Source: Lapillicoccus jejuensis
Lineage (GTDB): Bacteria > Actinomycetota > Actinomycetes > Actinomycetales > Dermatophilaceae
Direction of reading: 5' to 3'
Assembly: GCF_006715055.1 (NCBI RefSeq)
Contig: NZ_VFMN01000001.1
Coordinates: forward strand, 744,001-808,000
DNA length: 64,000 nucleotides
The translations under genes and the position numbers were made by a program. Below the pieces are notes generated by a model. The model saw nothing but the letters and a program-made list of their open reading frames with translations. It did not search any database and was not told the origin of the DNA. Shown piece by piece: positions 27,114 through 35,865 of the stretch (positions within the stretch are counted from its first letter, which is position 1; every line of letters starts with the position of its first letter).

Positions 27114-28094
27114 TCAGAGCCAGGTGGTGGCGGCCTCGAGGGCGTAGTAGGTGAGGATCACGCTCGCGCCGGCGCGCTTGATGGAGGTCAGGGACTCCAG
27201 GGCGCAGCGGCGGCGGTCGACCCACCCGTTGGCGGCGGCGGCCTCGATCATCGCGTACTCCCCCGACACCTGGTAGGCGGCGACGGGGACGTCGGCGACC
27301 TCGCGGGCGGCGGCGACGACATCGAGGTACGGCAGCGCGGGCTTGACCATGACGAGGTCGGCGCCCTCCTCGAGGTCGAGACGCAGCTCGCGCAGCGACT
27401 CGGTGAGGTTGGCGGGGTCCTGCTGGTACGTCGCGCGGTCGCCCTCGAGCGAGCTCTGCACGGCCTCGCGGAACGGCCCGAAGAACCCCGAGGCGTACTT
27501 CGCCGTGTAGGCGAGCACGACGACGTCCTCGAAGCCGGCGTCGTCGAGCGCCTCGCGCACGACGGCGACCTGGCCGTCCATCATCCCGCTCGGCCCGACG
27601 ACGTGCGCCCCCGCGCGCGCCTGCGCCACCGCCATGTCGGCGTACCGCACGAGCGTCGCGTCGTTGTCGACGCGGCCGCGCTCGTCGAGCACGCCGCAGT
27701 GCCCGTGGTCGGTGAACTCGTCGAGGCACAGGTCGGCCATGAGGACGAGGTCGTCGCCGCACGCCTCGCGCACCCGGCGCAGCGCGACGTTGAGGATCCC
27801 GTCGTCCTCGGTCGCGCCCGACCCGACCGCGTCCTTGCCCTCGTCGCGCGGCACGCCGAAGACCATGAGCCCACCGACCCCGACCGCGACGCACTGCCGC
27901 GCGACGTCGACGAGCGAGTCGAGCGTGTGCTGCACGACCCCCGGCATCGAGGTGATCGGCGTGACCTCGGTGGCGCCCTCCTTGACGAAGACGGGCAGCA
28001 CGAGGTCGCGCGGGTGCAGCCGCGTCTCCGCGACCAGCGCCCGCATCGCCGGAGACTGCCGCAGCCGCCGCGGCCGCACGACCGGTCGGGTCAT
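27114..28094 (-). CDS. hemB: Porphobilinogen synthase (5-aminolevulinate dehydratase)
   Basis: HemB condenses two 5-aminolevulinates to porphobilinogen. The 326-residue protein shows the Schiff-base lysines ([15 protein letters not shown] and [10 protein letters not shown]) and [10 protein letters not shown]. The metal site is [14 protein letters not shown], lacking the third cysteine of zinc-type enzymes, so a magnesium-dependent type is likely. The ATG at 28094 gives standard length. A GTG at 28130, overlapping the hemD stop as GTGA, would add 12 residues and is an equally coupled alternative. Confidence 0.94.
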   Translation of the reverse strand: MTRPVVRPRRLRQSPAMRALVAETRLHPRDLVLPVFVKEGATEVTPITSMPGVVQHTLDSLVDVARQCVAVGVGGLMVFGVPRDEGKDAVGSGATEDDGILNVALRRVREACGDDLVLMADLCLDEFTDHGHCGVLDERGRVDNDATLVRYADMAVAQARAGAHVVGPSGMMDGQVAVVREALDDAGFEDVVVLAYTAKYASGFFGPFREAVQSSLEGDRATYQQDPANLTESLRELRLDLEEGADLVMVKPALPYLDVVAAAREVADVPVAAYQVSGEYAMIEAAAANGWVDRRRCALESLTSIKRAGASVILTYYALEAATTWL

Positions 28095-28126
28095 CGAGCG
28101 ACCCGACCCCTCGCCGTACGGCGTGC

Positions 28127-29773
28127 TCACTTGGCCTTGCGCCGGTTCGCCGGCTTCTTGTCGCTGGGCCGGCGCACCGGCTCGCCCGCCTCGGCGGCCG
28201 CGGCCGCGAGGCCGAGACCGTGCGCGGCGAGCGCGTCGACGAGCGCGTCGGACGACGCCTCGGGAGCGAGGACGTCGACCCGCAGCCCGTGCTCCTGCGC
28301 GGTCTTCGCGGTCGCCGGGCCGATGCAGGCCACGACGGTCGACGGGTGCGGCTTGCCGGCGATGCCGACGAGGTTGCGCACCGTCGAGCTCGACGTGAAG
28401 ACGACGGCGTCGAAGCGCCCGGACTTGATCGCGTCGCGGACCTCGGCGGCCGGCGGGGCGGCGCGCACGGTCCGGTACGCCGTCACGTCGTCGACCTCCC
28501 AGCCCATCTCCACCAGACCGGCGACGAGGGTGTCGGTCGCGATGTCGGCCCGAGGCAGGAAGACCCGGTTGATCGGGTCGAGCAGCGCGTCGTACTCCGG
28601 CCAGTCGGCCAGCAGCCCGCCCGCCGACTGCTCGCCGCTGGGGACGAGGTCGGGGACGATGCCCCACGCCCTGAGCGCCTCGGCGGTGACCCCGCCGACG
28701 GCGGCGATCTTCAGCCCGGAGAAGGCCCGCGCGTCGAGCCCGAACTCGTCGAACTTCTCGCGCACCGCCCGCACCGCGTTGACCGACGTGAAGCCGACCC
28801 ACTCGTAGCGACCGGTGACCAGACCCTTGACGGCCCGCTCCATCTGCTGCGGCGTGCGCGGCGGCTCGACGGAGATCGTCGGCACGACCTGCGCCGAGGC
28901 GCCGTACGTCGCCAGGCGGTCGATCGTCGCGCCCGCCTGGTCCTTGGTCCGGGGCACGAGCACCTCCCAGCCGAAGAGCGGCTTGGTCTCGAACCACGAC
29001 AGCTCGTCGCGCATGGCGACGGTCGGGCCGACGACGGCCAGGGCCGGGAACTCGACCGAGGTGCCGTGCAGCACCGCGTCGACCTCGCCGAGGGTGCTGA
29101 CCATCGTCGTCTGCCCGGTGGTGGTCCCGCGCTCGGTGATCGCGACCGGCGTCTGCGGCGACCGGCCGGCGGCGCGCAGCTCGGCGAGCGCCCCGCGCAG
29201 CGTCTCGGGCATCCCGAGGACGACGACGGTGACGTGGTCGGCGACGCCGGGCGTCCAGTCGCGGTGCGCCTCGGCGGCGTTGACGACGTGGACGGCGGTG
29301 GCCACCTTCGAGGTGAGGGGCACGCCGGCGTACGTCGGCACGGCCGTCACCGCGGTGACGCCGGGCACGACGTCGTAGCGCACGTCCGCCTTGCGCAGCG
29401 CCTGCGCCTCCTCGGCGAGCCCGTTGAACATCGACGGGTCGCCGTCCATGAGGCGGACGACGAGGCCCTGCTCGCCGACCTGCTTCGCGCAGCGCACGAG
29501 GAGCTTGGCGCGCGAGGCGCGGGTCAGCTCCTCGCCGTGCTCGCCGTGACCGGCGTCGACGACCTCGACGTCGGCGCGGGCGTGCCGGGCGAGCAGCTCG
29601 TCGCGGTGCATCTGGTCGGTGACGACGACGTCGGCGGCCGCGATGAGGTCGCGGGCGCGCAGGGTGAGCAGCCCGGGGTCGCCGGGGCCGGCGCCGACGA
29701 ACGCGACCCGGCCGGGTCGGGTCCCGCGGGCGGCGCTCTTGCGGGCGGTGGGGGTGGTGGTGCTGGGGGTCAC
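28127..29773 (-). CDS. hemD: Bifunctional uroporphyrinogen-III C-methyltransferase / uroporphyrinogen-III synthase
   Basis: This 548-residue fusion joins two heme-branch enzymes. The N-terminal half is a CobA-type SAM methyltransferase ([16 protein letters not shown] at about 25, [27 protein letters not shown]), which makes precorrin-2 for siroheme or cobalamin. The C-terminal half (about 270-520) is HemD, which closes and flips hydroxymethylbilane to uroporphyrinogen III ([35 protein letters not shown]). The tail is lysine/arginine-rich. Its GTG start overlaps the hemC stop (GTGA). Such fusions are common in actinobacteria. Confidence 0.94.
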   Translation of the reverse strand: MTPSTTTPTARKSAARGTRPGRVAFVGAGPGDPGLLTLRARDLIAAADVVVTDQMHRDELLARHARADVEVVDAGHGEHGEELTRASRAKLLVRCAKQVGEQGLVVRLMDGDPSMFNGLAEEAQALRKADVRYDVVPGVTAVTAVPTYAGVPLTSKVATAVHVVNAAEAHRDWTPGVADHVTVVVLGMPETLRGALAELRAAGRSPQTPVAITERGTTTGQTTMVSTLGEVDAVLHGTSVEFPALAVVGPTVAMRDELSWFETKPLFGWEVLVPRTKDQAGATIDRLATYGASAQVVPTISVEPPRTPQQMERAVKGLVTGRYEWVGFTSVNAVRAVREKFDEFGLDARAFSGLKIAAVGGVTAEALRAWGIVPDLVPSGEQSAGGLLADWPEYDALLDPINRVFLPRADIATDTLVAGLVEMGWEVDDVTAYRTVRAAPPAAEVRDAIKSGRFDAVVFTSSSTVRNLVGIAGKPHPSTVVACIGPATAKTAQEHGLRVDVLAPEASSDALVDALAAHGLGLAAAAAEAGEPVRRPSDKKPANRRKAK

Positions 29774-30855
29774 GTCACGTGCTCCGGGTGCTGGTCGGGT
29801 CGTGCAGGCTGGACGTCTCGCGGGGCGCCACCGGACGGGTCACCGTCCGGCAGCCCGGCTGGTCGCGACGGTGGCTCGCCGTCGAGGGGCCCCTCCACGA
29901 GCTCCTCGGCGAGCTCCTCGGCGAGGCCCTCGGTGAGGTCGGCGGCGCCGTCCTCGAGCAGGACGGCGGCGAGCCGGCGTCCGAGGTCGCCGGCGTCGGC
30001 CAGGGGCGCGGCCTCGCGCAGGGGGCCGACGAGCGAGCGGCGCAGGTCGGCGCTGCCGTCGGGGGCGGCGACGACCGCGCGCAGCGAGAGCTCCGCTCCG
30101 TCCTCGCCTTCGACGACCTCGGCGAGGGCGCCGACGGGGGCGGTGCACCCGGCCTCGAGGGCGGCGAGCAGGGCGCGCTCGGCGGTGACGGCGGCCCGGG
30201 TGTCGGGGTCGTCGAGGGCGGCGAGGACCGCCTGCAGGTCGGCGTCGTCCTCGCGGCACTCCACCGCGAGGGCGCCCTGGCCGGCGGCGGGCAGCACCTG
30301 GAGCGGGTCGAGGGTCTCGGTGACCTCGTCGAGCCGTTCGAGGCGGGCCAGCCCGGCCCGGGCGAGCACGACGGCGTCGTACTGGCCGGAGGCGACGAGC
30401 CCGAGGCGGGTGTCGACGTTGCCGCGCACCGGCCGCACGTCGAGCCCGAGGTCGAGGGCGCGCAGCTGCGCCGCGCGGCGCGGTGACCCGGTGCCGACGA
30501 GCGACCCGGCGGGCAGCTCGCCGAGCGTGAGCCCGTCGCGGGCGACGAGCGCGTCGCGCACGTCCTCGCGCACCGGGACGGCAGCGACGACGAGCCCCGG
30601 CTCGGGCGCGGTGGGCAGGTCCTTGAGCGAGTGGACGGCCAGGTCGACCTCGCCGTCCAGCAGCGCCCGGCGGATCGCCGCGGCGAAGACGCCCGTGCCG
30701 CCGATGGTCGTCAGGTGCTCCCGGCTGGTGTCGCCGTGGGTGGTGATCTCGACGAGCTCGACCTCGTGGCCGAGCTCGCGCAGCCGGGCCGCGACCCACG
30801 ACGACTGGGTGGTCGCGAGGGCGCTGCGGCGGGTGCCGAGGCGCAGGACGGTCAT
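29770..30855 (-). CDS. hemC: Hydroxymethylbilane synthase
   Basis: HemC polymerises four porphobilinogens. The 361-residue protein has [15 protein letters not shown] at the N-terminus, [21 protein letters not shown] and RGNVDTRL, plus the dipyrromethane-cofactor cysteine in [12 protein letters not shown] (about 236). It is about 45 residues longer than usual because of an acidic, proline-rich C-terminal tail (from about residue 312) with no recognised domain. Its ATG overlaps the hemA stop (ATGA). Confidence 0.95.
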   Translation of the reverse strand: MTVLRLGTRRSALATTQSSWVAARLRELGHEVELVEITTHGDTSREHLTTIGGTGVFAAAIRRALLDGEVDLAVHSLKDLPTAPEPGLVVAAVPVREDVRDALVARDGLTLGELPAGSLVGTGSPRRAAQLRALDLGLDVRPVRGNVDTRLGLVASGQYDAVVLARAGLARLERLDEVTETLDPLQVLPAAGQGALAVECREDDADLQAVLAALDDPDTRAAVTAERALLAALEAGCTAPVGALAEVVEGEDGAELSLRAVVAAPDGSADLRRSLVGPLREAAPLADAGDLGRRLAAVLLEDGAADLTEGLAEELAEELVEGPLDGEPPSRPAGLPDGDPSGGAPRDVQPARPDQHPEHVT

Positions 30856-32201
30856 CGCTCGCCTCCCCCGTCGGGCGCGGCGGCGGCGGGCTCGGGGGCC
30901 GGGACCGGCACCGTCGGCGGCGCGGACACCGACGCGACGTCGTGCGGGTCGAGGTCGAAGAGCTCGCGCAGGGCGGCCGCGTAGTCGCCGCCGTGCCCGT
31001 TGCTCGTCAGCTCCTTGATACGCACCGTCGGCGTGTGCAGCAGCTTCTCGACGATGCGGTGCACACCGCGGTGCACCTCCGCGCGGGTCTGGTCGTCGAG
31101 GTCGGGCAGCCGCTGGTCGAGGCGGGACAGCTCGGCGTCCATCACCCCGTGCGCCCGCGAGCGCAGGGCGGCGACGGTGGGGACGACGGACTGGGCCATC
31201 CGCCCGGTGAGGTACGACGCCACCTCGGCGGTGACGAGGTCGGTCACCGCCTGCACCTGCGGCAGCGAGGAGGTGGACGCCCCGGCCATCCGCCGACCGA
31301 GGCCGTCGAGGTCGACGACGGTGACCCCCGGCAGGTCCGCGACGGCGGGCTCGACGTCGCGGGGCAGTGCGAGGTCGAGCAGGACGAGCGGGCGCTCGGT
31401 GCGGCCGGCGGTCGCGGCGGCGACGAGGTCGCGGGTGAGCAGGTGGCCGAGCGACCCCGTCGAGGTGACCACGACGTCGGCCGCGGCCAGCGCGTCGGGC
31501 AGCTCCCCGAAGGGCCGGGCCTGCGCGTCGAGCGACGTCGCGAGCCGCTGCGCCTTGGCCGCCGTGCGGTTGACGACGGTGAGGGTGCCGGCGGCGTGCC
31601 GGGCGACGGTCGTGGCGGCGAGGCTGCTCATCCCGCCGGCGCCGACGACGAGCACGTCCGCGCGCCCGAGGGCGCCGACCCGCTCGACGGCGGCGTCGAG
31701 CCCGGCCTCGACGAGCGAGAGCGACACCTGGTCGATGGCCGTCTCGGCGTGGGCGCGCTTGCCGACCCGCAGCGCCTGCTGGACGAGCGAGTTGAGCGAC
31801 GGGCCGGCGGTGCCGGACCCCTGTGCCGTGCGCAGGGCCGACCGCAGCTGCCCGAGCACCTGCGCCTCGCCGAGGGCCATCGAGTCCAGCCCGCAGGCGA
31901 CGGTGAAGGCGTGGGCGACGGCGCGGTCCTCGTAGTGGACGTAGAGGTGGCGGCTGAGGTCGCCGATGGCCGCGCCGCTGGCGTGGGCCAGGGCCTCGCC
32001 GATCGTCGCGACGGCGCCGTGGAAGGTCACGACCTCGGCGTAGACCTCGAGCCGGTTGCAGGTGCTGAGGACGACGGCCTCGGCGACGCCCTCGCCGGCG
32101 ACGACCCGCCGGGCCAGCGCGGCGGCGTCGGTCGTGGCCGCGGCCTCGAGCAGCTCGAGGGGCGCGGTGCGGTGCGACAGCCCGATGACGAGGACGCTCA
32201 T
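30852..32201 (-). CDS. hemA: Glutamyl-tRNA reductase
   Basis: HemA reduces glutamyl-tRNA to glutamate-1-semialdehyde, the committed step of C5 heme synthesis. The 449-residue protein has [13 protein letters not shown], the catalytic cysteine in STCNRLEVY (about residue 48), [13 protein letters not shown], a Rossmann NADPH site [14 protein letters not shown] (about 185-198) and a C-terminal dimerisation helix region, then a Pro/Ala-rich tail. The ATG overlaps the rex stop (ATGA), making heme synthesis part of a redox-controlled operon. Confidence 0.96.
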   Translation of the reverse strand: MSVLVIGLSHRTAPLELLEAAATTDAAALARRVVAGEGVAEAVVLSTCNRLEVYAEVVTFHGAVATIGEALAHASGAAIGDLSRHLYVHYEDRAVAHAFTVACGLDSMALGEAQVLGQLRSALRTAQGSGTAGPSLNSLVQQALRVGKRAHAETAIDQVSLSLVEAGLDAAVERVGALGRADVLVVGAGGMSSLAATTVARHAAGTLTVVNRTAAKAQRLATSLDAQARPFGELPDALAAADVVVTSTGSLGHLLTRDLVAAATAGRTERPLVLLDLALPRDVEPAVADLPGVTVVDLDGLGRRMAGASTSSLPQVQAVTDLVTAEVASYLTGRMAQSVVPTVAALRSRAHGVMDAELSRLDQRLPDLDDQTRAEVHRGVHRIVEKLLHTPTVRIKELTSNGHGGDYAAALRELFDLDPHDVASVSAPPTVPVPAPEPAAAAPDGGGER

Positions 32202-32905
32202 CGCCCTACTCCTACCCCGTGGCCGACGTCCTGCCCCTGACCGGCGGCCAGCTGCTTGCGCTGCTCGTGGAAGGCCAGCACGTGCAGCTCGGTGGACAGG
32301 TCGACCCGGCGGACGTCGACGTCGCCGGGGACCGACAGCACGAGCGGCGCGAAGTTCAGCACCGACCGGACGCCGGCGCGCACCAGCGTGTCGCAGACCT
32401 GCTGCGCCGACCCGGCGGGGGTGGCGATGACGCCGATGCTGACGCCGCGGTCGGCGACGAGCCGCGGCAGGTCGGCCATGGGCTCGACGAGCACGTCGCC
32501 GATCCGGGTGCCGACGAGCGCGGCGTCCTCGTCGAAGAGGGCGGCGACGTGGAAGCCGCCGGTCGCGAAGCCGCTGTAGGCCGCGAGCGCGCGGCCGAGG
32601 TTGCCCATCCCGACGATGGCGACGGGCCAGTCCTGGGTGAGCCCGAGCGCCCGGCTGATCTCGAGGGCGAGGTGCTCGACGTCGTACCCGACCCCCCGGA
32701 TGCCGTACGACCCGAGGTGGCTGAGATCCTTGCGCAGCTGCGTGGGTCGCACCCCGGCCGCCGTCGCGAGCTCCTCGGAGGAGACCGAGAGGACGCCGCG
32801 GTCGGCCGCGTCGGACAGGGCGCGCAGGTACTCCGGCAGGCGGGCCACGGTCGCGTCGGGGATGTCCCGGCGGGACGTGGGGTCGGCAGACATCGGGTGG
32901 CTCAC
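32198..32905 (-). CDS. rex: Redox-sensing transcriptional repressor Rex
   Basis: Rex binds DNA when NADH is low and releases it when the NADH/NAD+ ratio rises. The protein (235 residues from this start) has the N-terminal winged helix ([40 protein letters not shown]) and the Rossmann nucleotide site [14 protein letters not shown]. The start is uncertain: GTG at 32905 sits just after a GGAAGGAG ribosome site, ATG at 32893 is a little distant from it, and the frame is open to 32977. A Rex operator-like palindrome lies upstream, suggesting self-regulation together with hemA-hemC-hemD-hemB, as known in Streptomyces. Confidence 0.93.
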   Translation of the reverse strand: MSHPMSADPTSRRDIPDATVARLPEYLRALSDAADRGVLSVSSEELATAAGVRPTQLRKDLSHLGSYGIRGVGYDVEHLALEISRALGLTQDWPVAIVGMGNLGRALAAYSGFATGGFHVAALFDEDAALVGTRIGDVLVEPMADLPRLVADRGVSIGVIATPAGSAQQVCDTLVRAGVRSVLNFAPLVLSVPGDVDVRRVDLSTELHVLAFHEQRKQLAAGQGQDVGHGVGVGR

Positions 32906-32993
32906 CGGCTCCTTCCAGGTCAGCCGCGCGGCCGCCCACGAGGGGCGGTCCCCCGCGGGACGGGAGCGCTCAAACACCCCTCAGCGTAGGCGT

Positions 32994-33011
32994 TTGTGAA
33001 CGCAGGCACAA
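32994..33011. promoter_or_regulatory. Rex operator (ROP) upstream of rex-hem operon
   Basis: TTGTGAACGCAGGCACAA matches the Rex palindrome TTGTGAA-N4-TTCACAA with two mismatches in the right half. It lies about 90 bases before the rex start, so it can mediate NADH-responsive repression of the whole rex-hem operon. Confidence 0.75.
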
Positions 33012-33073
33012 AGTGAGCGAGGGGCTCCGAGGAGCGTGACGAACACCGCGTCCGCCAGGGTGGCGCGGGGCCG

Positions 33074-33406
33074 TCAGACGTGCTCCTGGCCACCCCGCGA
33101 GCCACCCCGGGCGGGGCGGGCGAGGGCGGCCCTCAGCCGGCTCTCGGAGACCCGCCAGAAGTCGTGCTGGACCCCGTCGACGAAGGTCACCGGCACCTGC
33201 TCGGAGTACCGCTCGCGCAGCCGCGGGTCGGCGTCGACGTCGACCTCGCGCCAGCCGACGCCGAGGTCGTCCGCCACCGCCGCGACGACGGTCCGCGCCT
33301 CGTCGCACAGGTGGCACCCGGCCCGCCCGAGGAGGGTCACCCGCGCCCGGTCGGCCCCCGCGCCCGGCAGGAGGTCGTCGTCGCGGCCCTCGCGCTGCTC
33401 GTCCAT
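33074..33406 (-). CDS. Glutaredoxin-like protein
   Basis: This 110-residue protein has a thioredoxin fold with redox motif GRAGCHLCDEA (about 27-37), the cis-proline strand VPVTFVDG and a C-terminal helix. It belongs to the DUF836/glutaredoxin-like group common next to rex and hem genes in actinobacteria. The physiological partner is unknown; mycothiol or thioredoxin systems would supply electrons. The ATG at 33406 is the first in-frame start giving normal length. Confidence 0.88.
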   Translation of the reverse strand: MDEQREGRDDDLLPGAGADRARVTLLGRAGCHLCDEARTVVAAVADDLGVGWREVDVDADPRLRERYSEQVPVTFVDGVQHDFWRVSESRLRAALARPARGGSRGGQEHV

Positions 33407-33533
33407 CCGGCCAGTCTCCCCCGGGTGGGACCCGACGGACGACCCCACCACCGCGGACGAAAGGGGCGAACGCCACGGATCGCCGCCCGTCCGACGCGAC
33501 ATCCCCGGGGCGGTGTCGCACACTGGGGCGGTC

Positions 33534-34334
33534 ATGCTCGGCCCCACGCCCCTCCGTCGGACCGGATCCCCTCGGCGCACCGCCGCCCCGTGGTCCGTGC
33601 CGGGCGTCCGCGTCCGCTCCGCCGGGGCGCCGTACGGCGTCGTCGCCGTCGACTCCCTCGGCACCGGTGTTGCCGGGAACCTCGCCCTCCTGCGCGACCT
33701 GATCCTGCTCGCCTCGCTCGCGGACGGTGGGGGCGCCGGGGCCCCCGGCGGGCCCGCCCCGGCGCGGCCGGGTGAGCGCCCGGAGGGGTCGGAGCGGGTG
33801 GCCGCCCTCGTCGAGCTCGCCCAGCAGGGCGACGCGGAGGCCTTCGGCCAGCTCTACGCGCTGTACGTCGACACGGTCTACCGCTACGTGTACGCGCGGG
33901 TCGGCTCGCGGGCCACCGCCGAGGACCTCACCTCGGAGACCTTCGTGCGCGCGCTGCGCCGCATCGACTCGTTCAGCTGGCAGGGCCGCGACATCGCGGC
34001 GTGGTTCGTCACCATCGCGCGCAACCTCGTCATGGACAACGCCAAGTCGGCGCGGTTCCGCCTCGAGGTGAGCACCGGCGAGATGTTCGACGCCGACGAG
34101 CACGAGCCCGCGCCGGACCTCGAGGTCCTCGACCGGCTGCGCGACCGCCGGCTGCTCGAGGCGGTGCGCACCCTCAAGCCCGACCAGGCCGAGTGCGTCG
34201 TCCTGCGCTTCTTCCAGGGCCTCAGCCTCGCCGAGGTGGCGCTCGCCATGGGCCGCAGCGAGGGGGCGGTCAAGCAGCTGCAGCTGCGCGCCGTCCGGTC
34301 CCTGGCGCGCGAGCTGGGGGACGAGCTGCGATGA
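33534..34334 (+). CDS. bldN: ECF sigma factor, BldN family
   Basis: This 266-residue ECF sigma factor has region 2 (FGQLYALYVDTVYRYVYARVG, ATAEDLTSETFVRALRRIDSFSWQGRD, about 103-148) and region 4 (PDQAECVVLRFFQGLSLAEVALAMGRSEGAVKQLQLRAVRSLARELG), closely resembling Streptomyces BldN. About 85 residues precede region 2. Streptomyces BldN also has a long N-terminal pro-sequence removed by proteolysis, so processing is plausible here. In Streptomyces it drives chaplin and rodlin genes during aerial growth; the regulon here is unknown. Its partner anti-sigma gene follows 130 bases downstream. Confidence 0.9.
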   Translation: MLGPTPLRRTGSPRRTAAPWSVPGVRVRSAGAPYGVVAVDSLGTGVAGNLALLRDLILLASLADGGGAGAPGGPAPARPGERPEGSERVAALVELAQQGDAEAFGQLYALYVDTVYRYVYARVGSRATAEDLTSETFVRALRRIDSFSWQGRDIAAWFVTIARNLVMDNAKSARFRLEVSTGEMFDADEHEPAPDLEVLDRLRDRRLLEAVRTLKPDQAECVVLRFFQGLSLAEVALAMGRSEGAVKQLQLRAVRSLARELGDELR

Positions 34335-34347
34335 GCCCCCGCCCCTC

Positions 34348-34361
34348 CGAGAACGTTCTCG
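34348..34361. promoter_or_regulatory. 14-bp perfect palindrome between bldN and its anti-sigma gene
   Basis: CGAGAACGTTCTCG is perfectly self-complementary and lies 20 bases upstream of the -35-like element of the downstream gene. The position suits a regulator binding site, but I cannot name the protein. Confidence 0.45.
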
Positions 34362-34380
34362 CACCCAGGTCCCCGAGCGG

Positions 34381-34408
34381 CGTAACCGCGACCGGCACCC
34401 GTCGTTGT
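34381..34408 (+). promoter_or_regulatory. BldN-type promoter for the anti-sigma gene
   Basis: CGTAAC (34381-34386), a 16-base spacer and CGTTGT (34403-34408) match the Streptomyces BldN promoter consensus as I recall it (CGTAAC-N16-CGTTGA) at 11 of 12 bases with exact spacing. The downstream gene starts at 34465. The sigma factor would thus drive its own inhibitor, a feedback loop reported for rsbN. Confidence 0.7.
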
Positions 34409-34464
34409 GAGGGTGTGGGCGCCGTCGTCGCGTCCACCCGACCCGCCGCCGAGGAGGTGCCCGC

Positions 34465-35844
34465 ATGGCCGGTCCGAGCCTCGGCCTGAGCGCGTGGCGC
34501 CCCGGTACGGCCGACGCGCTCGAGCGCGCGCTGTCCGGCGATCGCGCGGCCGCGGCGGACCCGCGGGTCGCCGACCTGCTGCCGACGGCGACCGCGCTGC
34601 GCGCCCTGCCGGACCTGCCCGGGCCGGACCCGGAGTTCGTCGCCGCGCTGGCCGCGCGGCTGGCCACCCAGGCGGCCACCCAGGCGGCCGCGCTCGCCGC
34701 CGCCTCCCCCGCCGGGGCGACGACGGGCCGCCGTACGGCGTCGCGCCCCGCCACCCCCGCACGGCGCCCGTCCGGCCGGCCGGTCGTCCTCGTCGTCGGC
34801 CGCTCGGTGCCCCGGCTCGCGGCCGGGCTGGTCGCCTCGCTCCTCGTCGTCGCCGCCGTCCTCGGGGTCGGCGCGCAGGGCTCGCTGCCCGGCCAGCCGC
34901 TCTACCCGGTCAAGCAGGTCGTCGACGCGGTCCAGGTGCAGCTGGCCGGGACCGATCTCGACCGCGGCACGGTGCAGCTGGCCCAGGCCGCCGACCACGT
35001 CGGCGAGGCCCGCCGGCTCGTCGCCGACGGCGCCCGACCGTCCGCCGACGACGTCGACACCGCGCTGCGGCTGGCCGCCGACCGCACCCGCGACGGCCGG
35101 ACGTCCTTCCAGGCCGTGCCCGCCACCGACCGCGGAGAGGCCCTGGCGGCCCAGAGCCGCTTCCTCGAGCAGGTCGTCCCGCAGCTCGAGGACCTGCGCG
35201 CAGTGGTCCCGGACGGGTCGCTCGACAGCCTCACCGCCCTGCGCGGCCTGCTGGTCGGACTGGCCACCCAGGTGCGGCAGGAGCTGGCCGCCTGCCAGGG
35301 GTGCGCACCGCCGCTCCAGCTGGCCTCCGGGTTCGGCGACGCCGGCCCGGGCACCCGACCGGGGTCCGCGACGGCGGGCGCCGGTGCCGGTGCGTCGGGG
35401 GCGACCGGGTCGGCCGGGTCGGGGGTGCCCGCCCCGGGCGGCGGCTCCGTCGTCCCGGGGGCACCGGGCGCGACCGCGCTGCCGACCCCCGGTGCCACGA
35501 ACCTGCCTTCGCTCGGCCTCGGGAACGGGACGCTGGGTGGCGGGGTGCAGGTGCCCGGGGTCGGTGCCGGGTCCTCGGGCGCGTCCGTCGGTGGCGGTGG
35601 CGTGGGGGCGACCCTGCCCGGGGTGACGGCGACCGTCGGCGTGCCCACCGTGACCGTCGGCAGCGGCGGGGTCGGGGTGGGTGGCGGCGGGGTGACGGTC
35701 GGCGGGTCCGGCACGTCCACCCCCGGGATCACCCTGCCCCTGCCGGGCGTGACGCTGGGCGGCTCGAGCGGCAGCCCCACCCTCGGGGTCGGGGGCGTGC
35801 CGGTGGTGAGCAGCACCTGCGTGCTGGGGATCTGCCCGCCCTGA
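34465..35844 (+). CDS. Membrane anti-sigma factor-like protein with DUF5667 domain (RsbN-like)
   Basis: This 459-residue protein has an N-terminal cytoplasmic region (1-110, containing PEFVAALAARLATQ, a likely sigma-binding helix), one membrane helix (about 116-137) and then the DUF5667 domain with GQPLYPVKQVVDAVQVQL (about 143-300). It ends in a 160-residue Gly/Val/Pro/Thr-rich tail closing with CVLGICPP. It is the expected partner of the BldN-type sigma factor. A GAGGAGG ribosome site precedes the ATG. The low-complexity tail is outside the membrane and much longer than in Streptomyces RsbN, which suggests wall or surface attachment. Confidence 0.8.
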   Translation: MAGPSLGLSAWRPGTADALERALSGDRAAAADPRVADLLPTATALRALPDLPGPDPEFVAALAARLATQAATQAAALAAASPAGATTGRRTASRPATPARRPSGRPVVLVVGRSVPRLAAGLVASLLVVAAVLGVGAQGSLPGQPLYPVKQVVDAVQVQLAGTDLDRGTVQLAQAADHVGEARRLVADGARPSADDVDTALRLAADRTRDGRTSFQAVPATDRGEALAAQSRFLEQVVPQLEDLRAVVPDGSLDSLTALRGLLVGLATQVRQELAACQGCAPPLQLASGFGDAGPGTRPGSATAGAGAGASGATGSAGSGVPAPGGGSVVPGAPGATALPTPGATNLPSLGLGNGTLGGGVQVPGVGAGSSGASVGGGGVGATLPGVTATVGVPTVTVGSGGVGVGGGGVTVGGSGTSTPGITLPLPGVTLGGSSGSPTLGVGGVPVVSSTCVLGICPP

Positions 35845-35865
35845 CGGGTCGCCGTACGGCGGCGT

